In this document: positions 22,588 to 31,304 of the stretch, piece by piece | Numbering within the stretch: position 1 is the stretch's first letter | Layout: each line of letters opens with the position of its first letter | Assembly (NCBI RefSeq): GCF_014651515.1 | Contig: NZ_BMXA01000001.1 | Coordinates: forward strand, 868,001 to 932,000 | Origin: Arenicella chitinivorans | GTDB lineage: Bacteria; Pseudomonadota; Gammaproteobacteria; Arenicellales; Arenicellaceae | Direction: 5' to 3' | Length of the DNA stretch: 64,000 bases | Notes under the pieces: generated by a model | Database searches by the model: none | The model's input: only the letters and a program-made list of their open reading frames with translations | What the model was told of the DNA's origin: nothing | Position numbers and translations under genes: made by a program

Positions 22588-23202
22588 ATGGCTTTTACGA
22601 CCAAAATTCTACGTGTCCTTGGTTGTTTAATGCTCTTGAGCTACGGCGCGGCTGCTCACAGCCAAGTATTCGTTGAAGGACAGCATTACAGCGTTCTCAA
22701 ATCGCCAATCAAGGCTGAATCGTATGAACTGACTGAGTTTTTTTCATTCAGCTGCCCAGGTTGCTATGCCATTGAACCGAGTTTGGAGAGACTGGTCGAG
22801 AATAAACCCGGATTGACCTTACGTCGAGTGCATGCTCCGTTTGGTGGGCGGAATGCGAAACACGCTCAAAAAGCCTTTGTGTTGATGGTATTACTCGGTG
22901 AAGAACGAAACAAACAAGTGATCTTTGATCGCATACATCTTAAAAGGGATTCCTTTGACAGCGATCTAGAAGTGGTTCGTTATTTCAAGGAACTTGGCTA
23001 TGCCGAATCTGATGTGGCGAGCAGTTTACGCTCATTTTCTGCGGATGCCATGATTCGCAAGATGAACAAAGAAGTTATAAACAATCAAATCACCTCTGTC
23101 CCGACACTGATCTGGGCTGGAAAGTACCAAATTAATCTCCAAGCGTTAGCGGGTCAATCTGCCCTCACCGAGTTGCTTGGCTACTTATCGTCGTTGGATT
23201 AA
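22588..23202 (+). CDS. DsbA-like thiol:disulfide oxidoreductase
   Basis: Encodes 204 aa from the ATG at 22588; a GTG at 22579 overlapping the dsbC-like stop is possible. A signal peptide ends near AAAHSQVF. The active site is CPGC (FFSFSCPGCYAIEPSLERL) instead of the CPHC of E. coli DsbA. The cis-proline loop SVPTLIWAGKYQ is present. It should oxidise or reduce substrate thiols in the periplasm. The CPGC dipeptide could shift its redox behaviour. Both thiol genes probably share one transcript. Confidence 0.85.
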   Translation: MAFTTKILRVLGCLMLLSYGAAAHSQVFVEGQHYSVLKSPIKAESYELTEFFSFSCPGCYAIEPSLERLVENKPGLTLRRVHAPFGGRNAKHAQKAFVLMVLLGEERNKQVIFDRIHLKRDSFDSDLEVVRYFKELGYAESDVASSLRSFSADAMIRKMNKEVINNQITSVPTLIWAGKYQINLQALAGQSALTELLGYLSSLD

Positions 23203-23239
23203 TCAATGACTGTCCACTTTACGTTGCAAAATTCCGTGA

Positions 23240-24001
23240 CTACAGCGCGCGCAATCGACGTTGAAATTCCTGACTCACGGGTAGGTACTCACTGCTGCCA
23301 CGCAGTTGCAGGTGCCATTGTCCCAACTCGTTTTTGGCGACTGAGTCGATGCAAGTAACGGCTACGATGACGCTTCGATGTACTTGCCAGAAATGTTGCG
23401 GGTCTAATTTTTGCGCCAGTTCCTTAAGGCTTATCCGAAGCCAGGCTTCTTGCGTATTGGTGACAACTTTGGTGTATTTTGCATCCGCTTGAAAGTAACG
23501 AACGTCCTCCACGGCGATCATTTTTAAGGTCTCTCCTTGGCTTGCTGTCAACCATCGCAAAGGTTGTGACTCGCTGTGTGTGCTGAGCTGATCCAGGGTC
23601 GCCAGCAGCTGATCTAGTTTGACCGGCTGCTGTTGTTCGATTCGGGTCCTAAGCCGAGCGACAGTCTCGGAGAAACGCACCGCAGTGAGTGGCTTTAAAA
23701 GGTAATCCACCGCACCGGACTCAAATGCATTGATGGCGTATTGATCGTAGGCAGTAGTGAATACCACGAATGTGTGGTCGCCGATCTGGCGAGCCACGTC
23801 CAGTCCGGATTTGTTCGGCATGCGGATATCCAGAAAAGCCACGTCGGGACTGAGCTGTTGGCAGGCCGCAATCGCGGACTCACCGTCTTTGCATGAGGCC
23901 ACCAGCTCGGCTTCTGGCCAGATTTGCGCAATTAGATCGCGAAAAGCCCTTCGTTGTGGTGCTTCGTCCTCGGCGTGTAGAATGCGAACAGGTTGAGTCA
24001 T
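23240..24001 (-). CDS. LytTR-family response regulator
   Basis: Encodes 253 aa. The receiver domain at about 1-125 has the acidic pair in HAEDEAPQ, the phospho-acceptor in VAFLDIRMPNKSG, and the Lys in YLLKPL. The LytTR DNA-binding domain covers about 150-250 (VRYFQADAKYTKVVT, WQVHRSVIVAV). Its start overlaps the stop of the LytS-type kinase gene by 4 bases, so the two form a two-component system of the AlgR/LytR kind. It is the last gene of the three-gene minus-strand operon. Confidence 0.93.
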   Translation of the reverse strand: MTQPVRILHAEDEAPQRRAFRDLIAQIWPEAELVASCKDGESAIAACQQLSPDVAFLDIRMPNKSGLDVARQIGDHTFVVFTTAYDQYAINAFESGAVDYLLKPLTAVRFSETVARLRTRIEQQQPVKLDQLLATLDQLSTHSESQPLRWLTASQGETLKMIAVEDVRYFQADAKYTKVVTNTQEAWLRISLKELAQKLDPQHFWQVHRSVIVAVTCIDSVAKNELGQWHLQLRGSSEYLPVSQEFQRRLRAL

Positions 24002-25221
24002 AACGGTGTGGATAAAAAGTCGGTAATCGTAATGGTGGCGATAACACCGCCCGCAGGGTTAGCGGCCAGATCGAGAGTCGCACGGTCCGGATACAGCAGT
24101 TTGAGCTGATCACGAATATTTTTCAATCCCAGTCCAGAGGTGTGTGTGGGTCGGTCGGCGTTGAGTCCGACCCCGGTGTCAGCTACTTCAATATGTAAGG
24201 TCGTGCCCGCTGTCGTGATGTGTATCGCGACTTCGCCACCGTGTTCCTTTGGTTCCAATCCATGTTTGATCGCATTCTCCACCAATGAGATCAGAATCAG
24301 CGGCGGGAACGCTGGAGATCCAAGTTCTGGCTCGATGCGCGTGTCAAAACGCAGGCGCGTACCCATACGTAATTGCATTAGCGCCAAATATTTTTCACAC
24401 AAAGTCACTTGTTGTGACAAGCTGTTAGAAGCTAGTTGTTGCTGTTGATTAAAGCGGGGAATTGACGCACGAAGGTAATCCACCAGGTCATCAATGGCGG
24501 CTTCCGCACGATCGGGTTCGCTGCGCAAAACACTTTTCAGTGCGGCCAGCGTATTAAACAAAAAGTGTGGTTCGATTTGCGCTTGCAGAATGCTCAAGCG
24601 GGACTCGGCATCATGCTGGTTCGCGCGCGCTTGGCTTAGTTCCTGTTGCATCTGCCAGCGCTGCATCATGCCTGGTTCTCGCCAGTAACGAATAAACGCA
24701 ATGCCGCCAGCGCACCAGAAATAGATACCAAACACCATGAATGCATCGATCAGCGCCCAACGGCGAGTTTCGATTTCACCCTGTTGGGCCAGCATGCTCT
24801 CGATAGCTTGGCGGCTTTGACTGTGGGCAGCGAAAGCGTGTTCAATCTCACGTGACGACCAGGCATCCATCAAAACAGCGCACATCAGGCCAATCATGAG
24901 TCCCACGGTGACGAACACTCGCTGCCACATGGGGTTCACGACATTTTCGCGCGCCAGCGTCATGGCAGTGGCACCAAAGAAGATCATCCCGAATACGCCG
25001 ATGCCGAATTTCAGCGTTGTGATTATTGCTGCGGTGTTGTCATCAAAGTCCATCAGTGAGCCCATACCCGTCATCAGCGTGAGTGCCAATGCGCCTAAGC
25101 CAAAGATAAACAGCCTGCCGCGCCACCATGCCCAGCTGAAGACGGGATAATGCTGATAGCCCCAGCGCCAGCGATCGGGGAAGGGCAGTTCCTTATCAAG
25201 CGGTATGTGTGGCGTGCTCAT
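23998..25221 (-). CDS. LytS/YehU-type sensor histidine kinase
   Basis: Encodes 407 aa. The N-terminal half has about four hydrophobic segments (for example LFIFGLGALALTLMTGMG and VFGMIFFGATAMTLA, then one near GIYFWCAGGIAFIRYW). The His_kinase motif QIEPHFLFNTLAALKSVL carries the probable phospho-accepting His. An HATPase domain follows with LVENAIKHGLEPKEHGGE and DTGVGL. It probably phosphorylates the LytTR regulator encoded next. It overlaps both neighbours by 4 bases. Confidence 0.92.
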   Translation of the reverse strand: MSTPHIPLDKELPFPDRWRWGYQHYPVFSWAWWRGRLFIFGLGALALTLMTGMGSLMDFDDNTAAIITTLKFGIGVFGMIFFGATAMTLARENVVNPMWQRVFVTVGLMIGLMCAVLMDAWSSREIEHAFAAHSQSRQAIESMLAQQGEIETRRWALIDAFMVFGIYFWCAGGIAFIRYWREPGMMQRWQMQQELSQARANQHDAESRLSILQAQIEPHFLFNTLAALKSVLRSEPDRAEAAIDDLVDYLRASIPRFNQQQQLASNSLSQQVTLCEKYLALMQLRMGTRLRFDTRIEPELGSPAFPPLILISLVENAIKHGLEPKEHGGEVAIHITTAGTTLHIEVADTGVGLNADRPTHTSGLGLKNIRDQLKLLYPDRATLDLAANPAGGVIATITITDFLSTPL

Positions 25222-26858
25222 TGTTTTTGGCCGGTGATGATTTGTCCATGTTGGTTTAGGGTAACCGATATTACGTGGCCATGAGGACCGCGGTTGAACA
25301 CAAATTTGGCGCCGACATCCCCGCGCCAGAATTCATCTTCTGCAACTGCCTGCACCGTTAATGCGGCTTGTCCAGTGCCTTGAATCGCGAGTTTGTCGTC
25401 GGTGACAGCGACGGTAAGTGAGAAGCCGGACATTAACGGGTAGATGCCTACATATTCGGCCAGTTTCTCAGCTGGGAGTGTGAAATCAGTCGGTTCGGCG
25501 CCGACGCGTTGGGCCATGCGAATACCGCCACCTTGATGCCATTGAAAGCTCAATCCCTGCGGCGTTTCGACGGGGCGTAATAGGGCATCAAAGCTGGTCG
25601 GATAAAAATCGCCCCGGCTGTCGTATTTCAGCGTAAATGCGCCTTGACCAGTGGCTTGCGCCTTCAGTGCACCATCCTCCTCCCATAACCGCATTCGCAG
25701 ATTGGCTTCGGTCAGCTCGTACTCGCCGGTAAGGTGTGTTAGCAGAGTGGTCGGCGCTGGCAGCTCGCGGCGTGGTTGCGGTGCGGGCGCGGTTTCGTCC
25801 ATCAGCGCCGTCGCATAGTCAGACAATCCCCCGAGGCTAGTCAGTGCGGTGTCGGCCAGAATCACAATCCCGCGTTGGCGTTGTGTATCGAGCGCGATCA
25901 ACGCAGAGAAGCCGCCAGTGCCGCCTTCGTGCGCCAGATAGTCCGTGTTGCCAATACGGTTAATCATCCAGTTGTGTGCCACACGTTGACCATCTACCTG
26001 ACTCAGCTCTGTGTGTGTGCTCCGCAGCAGCGATGTGGTCTCGTCTTCCACAGTGCTCAAGTGAGCCAGAGCGTAACGCACCATATCGTTTAGCGACGCA
26101 CGCACGCCGCCAGCACCATGCAAGCCCGGCGTGAATGACCAGTTACTTACTGGTTTGGTGAGCGCTGAATGCCCCTGTGCCATGTGAACCCCTTTTGGTT
26201 TGTCGTGAGTAAAACTGTGCTGCATGTTCAACGGCTTAAACACATAGTCGGACAACAGCGCATCAAACTCGCGTTGACTGTGAAGTTCCAACGCGTACGA
26301 CAACACCATCATGGCAAAATTAGAGTATTGAAAAGACTCTCCAGGTGCTTGAAGTAAGGTTACGTCAGCAAGTGACGCTAACAATGCGTTGCCAGTGAGC
26401 TTACGGTAAGGGTCGGTCAGTGAGGTTGCCTTCATGCGACTTGGGAGCGCAGGCAGGCCGCTGGTATGCGTGAGCAGGTGGCGGAGCCGAATCGGCTGTC
26501 CGGCAAAGTCGGGCACCTGCGTATCGGTTGGCAGCAGCGCACTAATCGGTGTGTCTAGGCTTAACTCTGTATCCCGCATCAAACCGGCTGCGACCACGGC
26601 CGTCATGGTCTTGGAGATCGAGCCGATTTCAAATGCCGTATCAAAATCAAGTTTTCGCTTGGTGGCTGCCGCCGGATCTGCGCACGCAATTGCCCGTTTT
26701 ACGCCATGATCAATGGTGGCTACAGCCATGCAAGCGCCAGTGCGGTCGCCGTCTAGCATGCTCTGCAACTGAGATTGGAGTGACGTGTCTGATGCTTGGG
26801 TGGAAGCGGCAGTCACCATCAGGCTTGAACACAGTATTCGTTTGAGTCTTGAGGGCAT
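25218..26858 (-). CDS. Secreted serine hydrolase (class C beta-lactamase/DD-peptidase fold)
   Basis: Encodes 546 aa from the ATG at 26858, chosen because it begins a normal signal peptide (MPSRLKRILCSSLMVTAAST); the frame is open to 26927. The catalytic SxxK is in EIGSISKTMTAV, the Tyr motif is YSN in SFQYSNFAMMV, and HEGGTGG stands where class C enzymes have KTG. A beta-rich C-terminal part (about 380-546) is an extra domain. Substrates are unknown: peptides, peptidoglycan or esters are possible. It overlaps the kinase gene by 4 bases, so enzyme and two-component system are co-expressed. Confidence 0.85.
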   Translation of the reverse strand: MPSRLKRILCSSLMVTAASTQASDTSLQSQLQSMLDGDRTGACMAVATIDHGVKRAIACADPAAATKRKLDFDTAFEIGSISKTMTAVVAAGLMRDTELSLDTPISALLPTDTQVPDFAGQPIRLRHLLTHTSGLPALPSRMKATSLTDPYRKLTGNALLASLADVTLLQAPGESFQYSNFAMMVLSYALELHSQREFDALLSDYVFKPLNMQHSFTHDKPKGVHMAQGHSALTKPVSNWSFTPGLHGAGGVRASLNDMVRYALAHLSTVEDETTSLLRSTHTELSQVDGQRVAHNWMINRIGNTDYLAHEGGTGGFSALIALDTQRQRGIVILADTALTSLGGLSDYATALMDETAPAPQPRRELPAPTTLLTHLTGEYELTEANLRMRLWEEDGALKAQATGQGAFTLKYDSRGDFYPTSFDALLRPVETPQGLSFQWHQGGGIRMAQRVGAEPTDFTLPAEKLAEYVGIYPLMSGFSLTVAVTDDKLAIQGTGQAALTVQAVAEDEFWRGDVGAKFVFNRGPHGHVISVTLNQHGQIITGQKQ

Positions 26859-27032
26859 ATCTAAGTCCGTGGAATAGGTCATACAGTGAATCAAGTCTAA
26901 CGCAGTGGTCGGCCCGGTTGGATGCATGCGACAAAGACCCTGGATTCGCGGATAAAGCTTAGAAAAGCTGGTTTAACGCAAAGGTGGCTGATGTGTATTT
27001 CGTCTTTTTGAAAACTGTGCAATAATCAAAAC

Positions 27033-28313
27033 ATGATTGATTCAGATGTACTGCTAAAAAAGCTAGCAATCTTGGCGGATGCCGCAAAGTACGACGCTTC
27101 CTGCGCAAGTTCTGGGGCAGAGCGCCGTGATTCCTCAGCCACTGGAGGGATTGGTTCAACCTCTGGTGGGATGGGAATCTGCCATAGCTACGCCCCGGAC
27201 GGACGTTGTATTTCTTTGCTGAAGATTTTGCTAACCAATTTTTGTTTATATGAATGTGCTTATTGCGTTAACCGTACGTCCAGCAACGTGGCTCGAGCAC
27301 GATTTAGTATTGATGAAGTGGTAACGCTGACTATGGAGTTTTATAAGCGTAATTACATCGAAGGTTTGTTTCTTAGTTCCGGTATTATTCGAAGTGCAGA
27401 TTACACGATGGAGCAGGTCGTTGCGGTGGCTCGCAAGCTCCGACTGGAGCACCGCTTTGCTGGTTATATTCATTTGAAGACGATTCCCGAAGCTTCCCCC
27501 GAACTACTGGCTGAAGCGGGTTTGTATGCAGACCGGTTGAGTATCAACGTTGAATTGCCCAGTGAGAAGTCCTTAAATGCGTTGGCACCTGAGAAAAATG
27601 CGCGTTCGATTGACCGATCAATGCAGAACCTGGAGTTGGGAATCCGAGAGTATAAGGAGTCGAAACGAGAGGCTCGCAAACAGGGCAATCGAAAACTCAC
27701 CTTACCGAAGTTCTCACCATCAGGCCAGAGCACGCAAATGATCGTCGGCGCCGACGCCGCAGATGATGCCACCATTCTGCAGCGTGCCAATGGCTTGTAT
27801 AAACGTTACCGACTCAAACGCGTTTACTATTCCGCATTTAGTCCAATTCCGGATGCCTCGTCTCAGCTGCCACTAAAACCGCCACCCTTGATGCGCGAAC
27901 ACCGTTTATATCAGGCCGACTGGTTGTTACGATTCTACGGTTTCTCGCTAGACGAGCTGACATACCGTCCTGAAAGTCGTGAGCAAACCGGGATGCTTGC
28001 ACTCGATCAAGACCCCAAACTGGCGTGGGCCCTGGCACACCGCGAGTTGTTTCCAGTCGATTTGAATCGGGCCGACTACGAAACGATCTTACGCGTGCCT
28101 GGCATCGGTGTAATCAATGCACGACGTCTGGTGAAGCAACGTCGCATCCGCGCGTTGCGGTTCGCGGATCTTCAGCGTCTACGCTTACCAATTCAGAAGG
28201 TAAAGTCGTTTGTGACAGTGATCGACCATAAGCCAACCAGTCATCAGTTAGACAACGATCAGCTGGCCGCGCGCTTTGCATCCTCGGTGGACAAACAACT
28301 CAGCCTGTTCTGA
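27033..28313 (+). CDS. Putative DNA modification/repair radical SAM protein
   Basis: Encodes 426 aa. The 4Fe-4S cysteines appear as CLYECAYC near residue 70, the CxxxCxxC motif of radical SAM enzymes. The C-terminal half ends with helix-hairpin-helix residues ILRVPGIGVINARRLVKQRR typical of DNA binding. This combination is the family annotated as a radical SAM protein linked to a uracil-DNA-glycosylase-like partner (TIGR03916). Its chemistry is not known. The next gene is its usual partner, 15 bp downstream. Confidence 0.9.
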   Translation: MIDSDVLLKKLAILADAAKYDASCASSGAERRDSSATGGIGSTSGGMGICHSYAPDGRCISLLKILLTNFCLYECAYCVNRTSSNVARARFSIDEVVTLTMEFYKRNYIEGLFLSSGIIRSADYTMEQVVAVARKLRLEHRFAGYIHLKTIPEASPELLAEAGLYADRLSINVELPSEKSLNALAPEKNARSIDRSMQNLELGIREYKESKREARKQGNRKLTLPKFSPSGQSTQMIVGADAADDATILQRANGLYKRYRLKRVYYSAFSPIPDASSQLPLKPPPLMREHRLYQADWLLRFYGFSLDELTYRPESREQTGMLALDQDPKLAWALAHRELFPVDLNRADYETILRVPGIGVINARRLVKQRRIRALRFADLQRLRLPIQKVKSFVTVIDHKPTSHQLDNDQLAARFASSVDKQLSLF

Positions 28314-28328
28314 AACCCTTACCAAACA

Positions 28329-29240
28329 ATGACGATGCACCAAGCTCACGTTACCAATTTTGACGAATGGCGCGCCACCGCGCGTAATTTGTTGTCGATG
28401 GAAATCGCGCCCGAGCAGGTGCATTGGGATGCAGGTGCGCAAATCAGCTTGTGGGCAGAGGCGGAGGATGCCGTTGTCGGCGATTCAGCACCTAGTTCAC
28501 CCTGTGCTTCTCGCCGAACTAAGCCACAACTGCGAGTGCCGGCTCAGTTTATCTCGTTGGCGCGGGCTGCAAGTTGTTTTATCGACGCCAAAGTACCGGC
28601 AGAAAAATGGTCCTTACTATATTCCTTGTTGTGGCGATTGGTACGTTATGACCGCCGTACGTTAAGCTTAACCACTGACCCGCAAGTGCAGTGCTTGAAC
28701 CGGATGGCTCGTGCGGTGAGTCGAGACTGTCATAAAATGAAAGCGTTTGTCCGTTTTCAGCGTGTCTGCACCCGTGGTACGCCGGCTAACTCAGACGCAT
28801 TTTTCACCGCTTGGTTCGAGCCTGACCATGCGATTGTTGAGCGCGTCGCGCCGTTTTTCGCCAAGCGGTTCGCTGGAATGAGTTGGAGCATACTGACGCC
28901 GTACGGCTGTGCGCATTGGAATCAACGCGTACTGAGTCTGAGCACTGGCGTGCCTCGACCGCCGGCCGTTTCCGATGAGTATGAACTGTTTTGGCAAACC
29001 TATTATTGCCATATCTTTAATCCCGCGCGTCTAAAAGAGCAGGCAATGCAAAGCGAAATGCCAAAGAAATATTGGCGGTACCTACCGGAATCAGTCTGCA
29101 TCAAACCGTTGGCTTCTGGGGCTGCTGCAAGTACTCAACAAATGCTGGATGCCGATCGTACCGATCCTTTACGTGTGCGGTCTCGCTCCAGTCGTGTACG
29201 TGAGGCACAAGACACTCTGAGAGCGCAAAATCGGCAGTAA
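28329..29240 (+). CDS. DUF4130 (TIGR03915-type) DNA metabolism protein without a glycosylase domain
   Basis: Encodes 303 aa. The family pattern is clear from about residue 130: ARAVSRDCHKMKAFVRFQ, then TPYGCAHWN, FWQTYYCHIFNPARLKEQAM and SEMPKKYWRYLPE. Many homologues carry a UdgX-type uracil-DNA glycosylase domain at the C-terminus. Here the protein ends about 40 residues after SEMPKKYW with a basic tail, so that domain is missing. The link to the radical SAM gene is the known conserved pair. The start may be 28329 or the ATG 6 bases later. Confidence 0.85.
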   Translation: MTMHQAHVTNFDEWRATARNLLSMEIAPEQVHWDAGAQISLWAEAEDAVVGDSAPSSPCASRRTKPQLRVPAQFISLARAASCFIDAKVPAEKWSLLYSLLWRLVRYDRRTLSLTTDPQVQCLNRMARAVSRDCHKMKAFVRFQRVCTRGTPANSDAFFTAWFEPDHAIVERVAPFFAKRFAGMSWSILTPYGCAHWNQRVLSLSTGVPRPPAVSDEYELFWQTYYCHIFNPARLKEQAMQSEMPKKYWRYLPESVCIKPLASGAAASTQQMLDADRTDPLRVRSRSSRVREAQDTLRAQNRQ

Positions 29241-29260
29241 ATATCGCATGAGGCAGGGCG

Positions 29261-29653
29261 TCAGCCGAGATTATATTTGGCCGCCAGATTTCTGATCTCT
29301 TGCTTGGCAAGACCCAATTCAAGTTCGGTACGCTGGACAACCGTAGCATCGCGTATCACGCTGGCGGACCGAGAATGGTAGACAGTGGCCGTACCATTGG
29401 CTGTGTCCTTCACCAGAACTAGCAAGTGCCAGTCTTTCGCGGTACATACTTTCTCCCAAACATGCCACAGGTTTTCACGGTCTCGCTGAGTGAGTTCAAG
29501 GTACCCCGCGCGCAGTGCGCGCTCATATTGCTTCCGCTCGTGTGGACGCAGGTGATGGCCCACCGCCCGTGAACCGATATTGACCCCAGAACGGTGTCCG
29601 CGCGTGAGGCGCTCAACCTGTTCCAATTTAAAGCGTGGGTTCGCCATAGTCAT
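29261..29653 (-). CDS. Hypothetical basic protein
   Basis: I do not recognise this family. The frame gives 130 aa from the ATG at 29653 (AGAAGA upstream), or 128 from the ATG at 29647; it is open to 29701. The protein is rich in Arg and His (GVNIGSRAVGHHLRPHERKQ) and contains LWHVWEKV and HLLVLVKDTANGTA, which look like a folded domain. There is no signal peptide or membrane segment. It lies between the radical SAM pair and the CRY-DASH gene on the opposite strand. A nucleic-acid role is a guess from the basic composition. Confidence 0.6.
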   Translation of the reverse strand: MTMANPRFKLEQVERLTRGHRSGVNIGSRAVGHHLRPHERKQYERALRAGYLELTQRDRENLWHVWEKVCTAKDWHLLVLVKDTANGTATVYHSRSASVIRDATVVQRTELELGLAKQEIRNLAAKYNLG

Positions 29654-29804
29654 TTCTTCTAGTGAGTTTAGCGTTGCGCAGCATAGTAAAATCGATCTCA
29701 AGATCGTGTGATCATGCTGACATCGCGTTGACTTGGTGTTTGATAGCGTTCAGGTTTGCTCAGCCCACATCCTAGAGACCTATTCCACTCCCAATTGATT
29801 GACG

Positions 29805-31124
29805 ATGGCACGTACTGGACTATTTTGGTTTACCAACGATCTTCGCCTGCATGACAACCCAGCGCTGCAGCGTGCTGTGTCGAGTGTGGATTCACTGGTG
29901 TGCGTGTACGTACTTGAGTCACGGTCGGTTTCCCCGAGTAGTTACTCGGCCCCATCAATGGGGCAGTCCCGGTTTCAGTTTTTGCGGCAATCACTGCTCG
30001 AATTGCAACGCGACTTGCGGACCTTAGGTCAGAAACTGCTCGTCGTGCAGGGTTCTGCGGCCAGTATCATTCCCAGTTTGATACGGGCTATTGCAGCCAC
30101 CGATGTGTTCCGTAGTCGAAATCCAGGTTGGTACGAAAATCGTGATTGGGCGTATGCGAAAGCAAAGTGCGGCCAGTGTACTTTTCATACGATTGACAGC
30201 CATACCTTATTTGATATCGATACATTGCCCGTTGATGTGGCCGACATCCCGGCAACGTTCACGCGATTTCGCAAACTGATCGATGCCGCTGTCCCGTCTG
30301 CACCGATCGTACGACTGAATTATCTGCCACCGCCTGCACGTTTCAGAGCGGCGATTCAGTTGCCAACCGTGCGCTTGCTTGATTCAGTACGGGAGGCTGC
30401 GAGTGAGTTCAATGGTGGTGAGTCCGCTGCCTTAAGCCACATGGAGGCGTATTTTTCGTCTGACTTGCCTACTGACTACAAGCAGGTGCGTAATGCGCTG
30501 GACGGCTGGGACAACTCCACGAAATTCTCACCGTGGTTGGCGAACGGCAATTTGTCGGTTCGAGAGCTAGTTGCTAGGCTACGACAGTATGAGAGCAGTG
30601 TCGCGGCCAACGAGTCGACCTATTGGATCTACTTTGAACTGTTATGGCGCGAATTTTTCCAGTGGCATGCTCATCAACATGGTGCAAGCTTGTTTTCGCT
30701 GTCCGGTGTGAAACATGTGTCACTGGTGACCAGTTTTTATCCTGAGCGATACCAAAAGTGGATCGCTGGCAATACGCCTTACCCGTTGGTCAACGCCGGT
30801 ATGCGGGAATTGGCCGCCACTGGATACTTATCTAATCGCGGACGCCAAATCGTGGCCAGCTGTTTCGTCAATGAACTGGGGATGGATTGGCGGTACGGCG
30901 CAGCATACTTTGAACAAGTTTTGTTGGATTACGATGTGGCATCAAACTGGGGTAACTGGCAATACCTCGCTGGAGTTGGTGCAGATGTGCAACCCAAGCG
31001 CCATTTCAATCTTGCAAAACAAGCTGCGACCTTCGACCCTGACGGTGCGTATGTGGCGCGTTGGCAGGGTGCGGCGAGCCTGTTGCCTTTGGACTCGGTT
31101 GATGCAGCTGATTGGCCGGTTTAG
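29805..31124 (+). CDS. Cryptochrome DASH / single-strand DNA photolyase
   Basis: Encodes 439 aa from the ATG at 29805 (a TTG lies two codons upstream). The N-terminal antenna-binding fold starts GLFWFTNDLRLHDNPAL. The FAD domain has YFELLWREFFQWHAHQHG and the DASH hallmark TGYLSNRGRQIVAS, followed by the ASNWGNWQYLAGVGAD stretch. DASH proteins repair cyclobutane dimers in single-stranded DNA with blue light. The DUF2256 gene follows 10 bp later, a common partner of these flavoproteins. Confidence 0.94.
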   Translation: MARTGLFWFTNDLRLHDNPALQRAVSSVDSLVCVYVLESRSVSPSSYSAPSMGQSRFQFLRQSLLELQRDLRTLGQKLLVVQGSAASIIPSLIRAIAATDVFRSRNPGWYENRDWAYAKAKCGQCTFHTIDSHTLFDIDTLPVDVADIPATFTRFRKLIDAAVPSAPIVRLNYLPPPARFRAAIQLPTVRLLDSVREAASEFNGGESAALSHMEAYFSSDLPTDYKQVRNALDGWDNSTKFSPWLANGNLSVRELVARLRQYESSVAANESTYWIYFELLWREFFQWHAHQHGASLFSLSGVKHVSLVTSFYPERYQKWIAGNTPYPLVNAGMRELAATGYLSNRGRQIVASCFVNELGMDWRYGAAYFEQVLLDYDVASNWGNWQYLAGVGADVQPKRHFNLAKQAATFDPDGAYVARWQGAASLLPLDSVDAADWPV

Positions 31125-31134
31125 TTAGAAACAC

Positions 31135-31287
31135 ATGGTACATAAGAAACCCAATCTTCCCAGTAAACTGTGCGTGGTGTGTGATCGTCCATTTACCTGG
31201 CGGCGCAAATGGGCGCGGGATTGGTTGCAGGTTAAGTATTGTTCGCGTCGATGTCGTGAGACCGCTCGAACACACAGTGCCCATTGA
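31135..31287 (+). CDS. DUF2256 zinc-ribbon small protein
   Basis: A 50-aa gene: [18 protein letters not shown] is followed by [10 protein letters not shown] and YCSRRCRE. The two cysteine pairs (CVVC and CSRRC) and the HKK-NLP start are the DUF2256 pattern. Small zinc-ribbon proteins of this family are repeatedly found beside photolyase/cryptochrome genes; their function is not established. Here it sits between the DASH gene and the Fe-S photolyase gene, separated by 10 and 17 bp, so the three form one operon. Confidence 0.88.
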   Translation: MVHKKPNLPSKLCVVCDRPFTWRRKWARDWLQVKYCSRRCRETARTHSAH

Positions 31288-31304
31288 ATGACTAGGAGAA
31301 GTCG

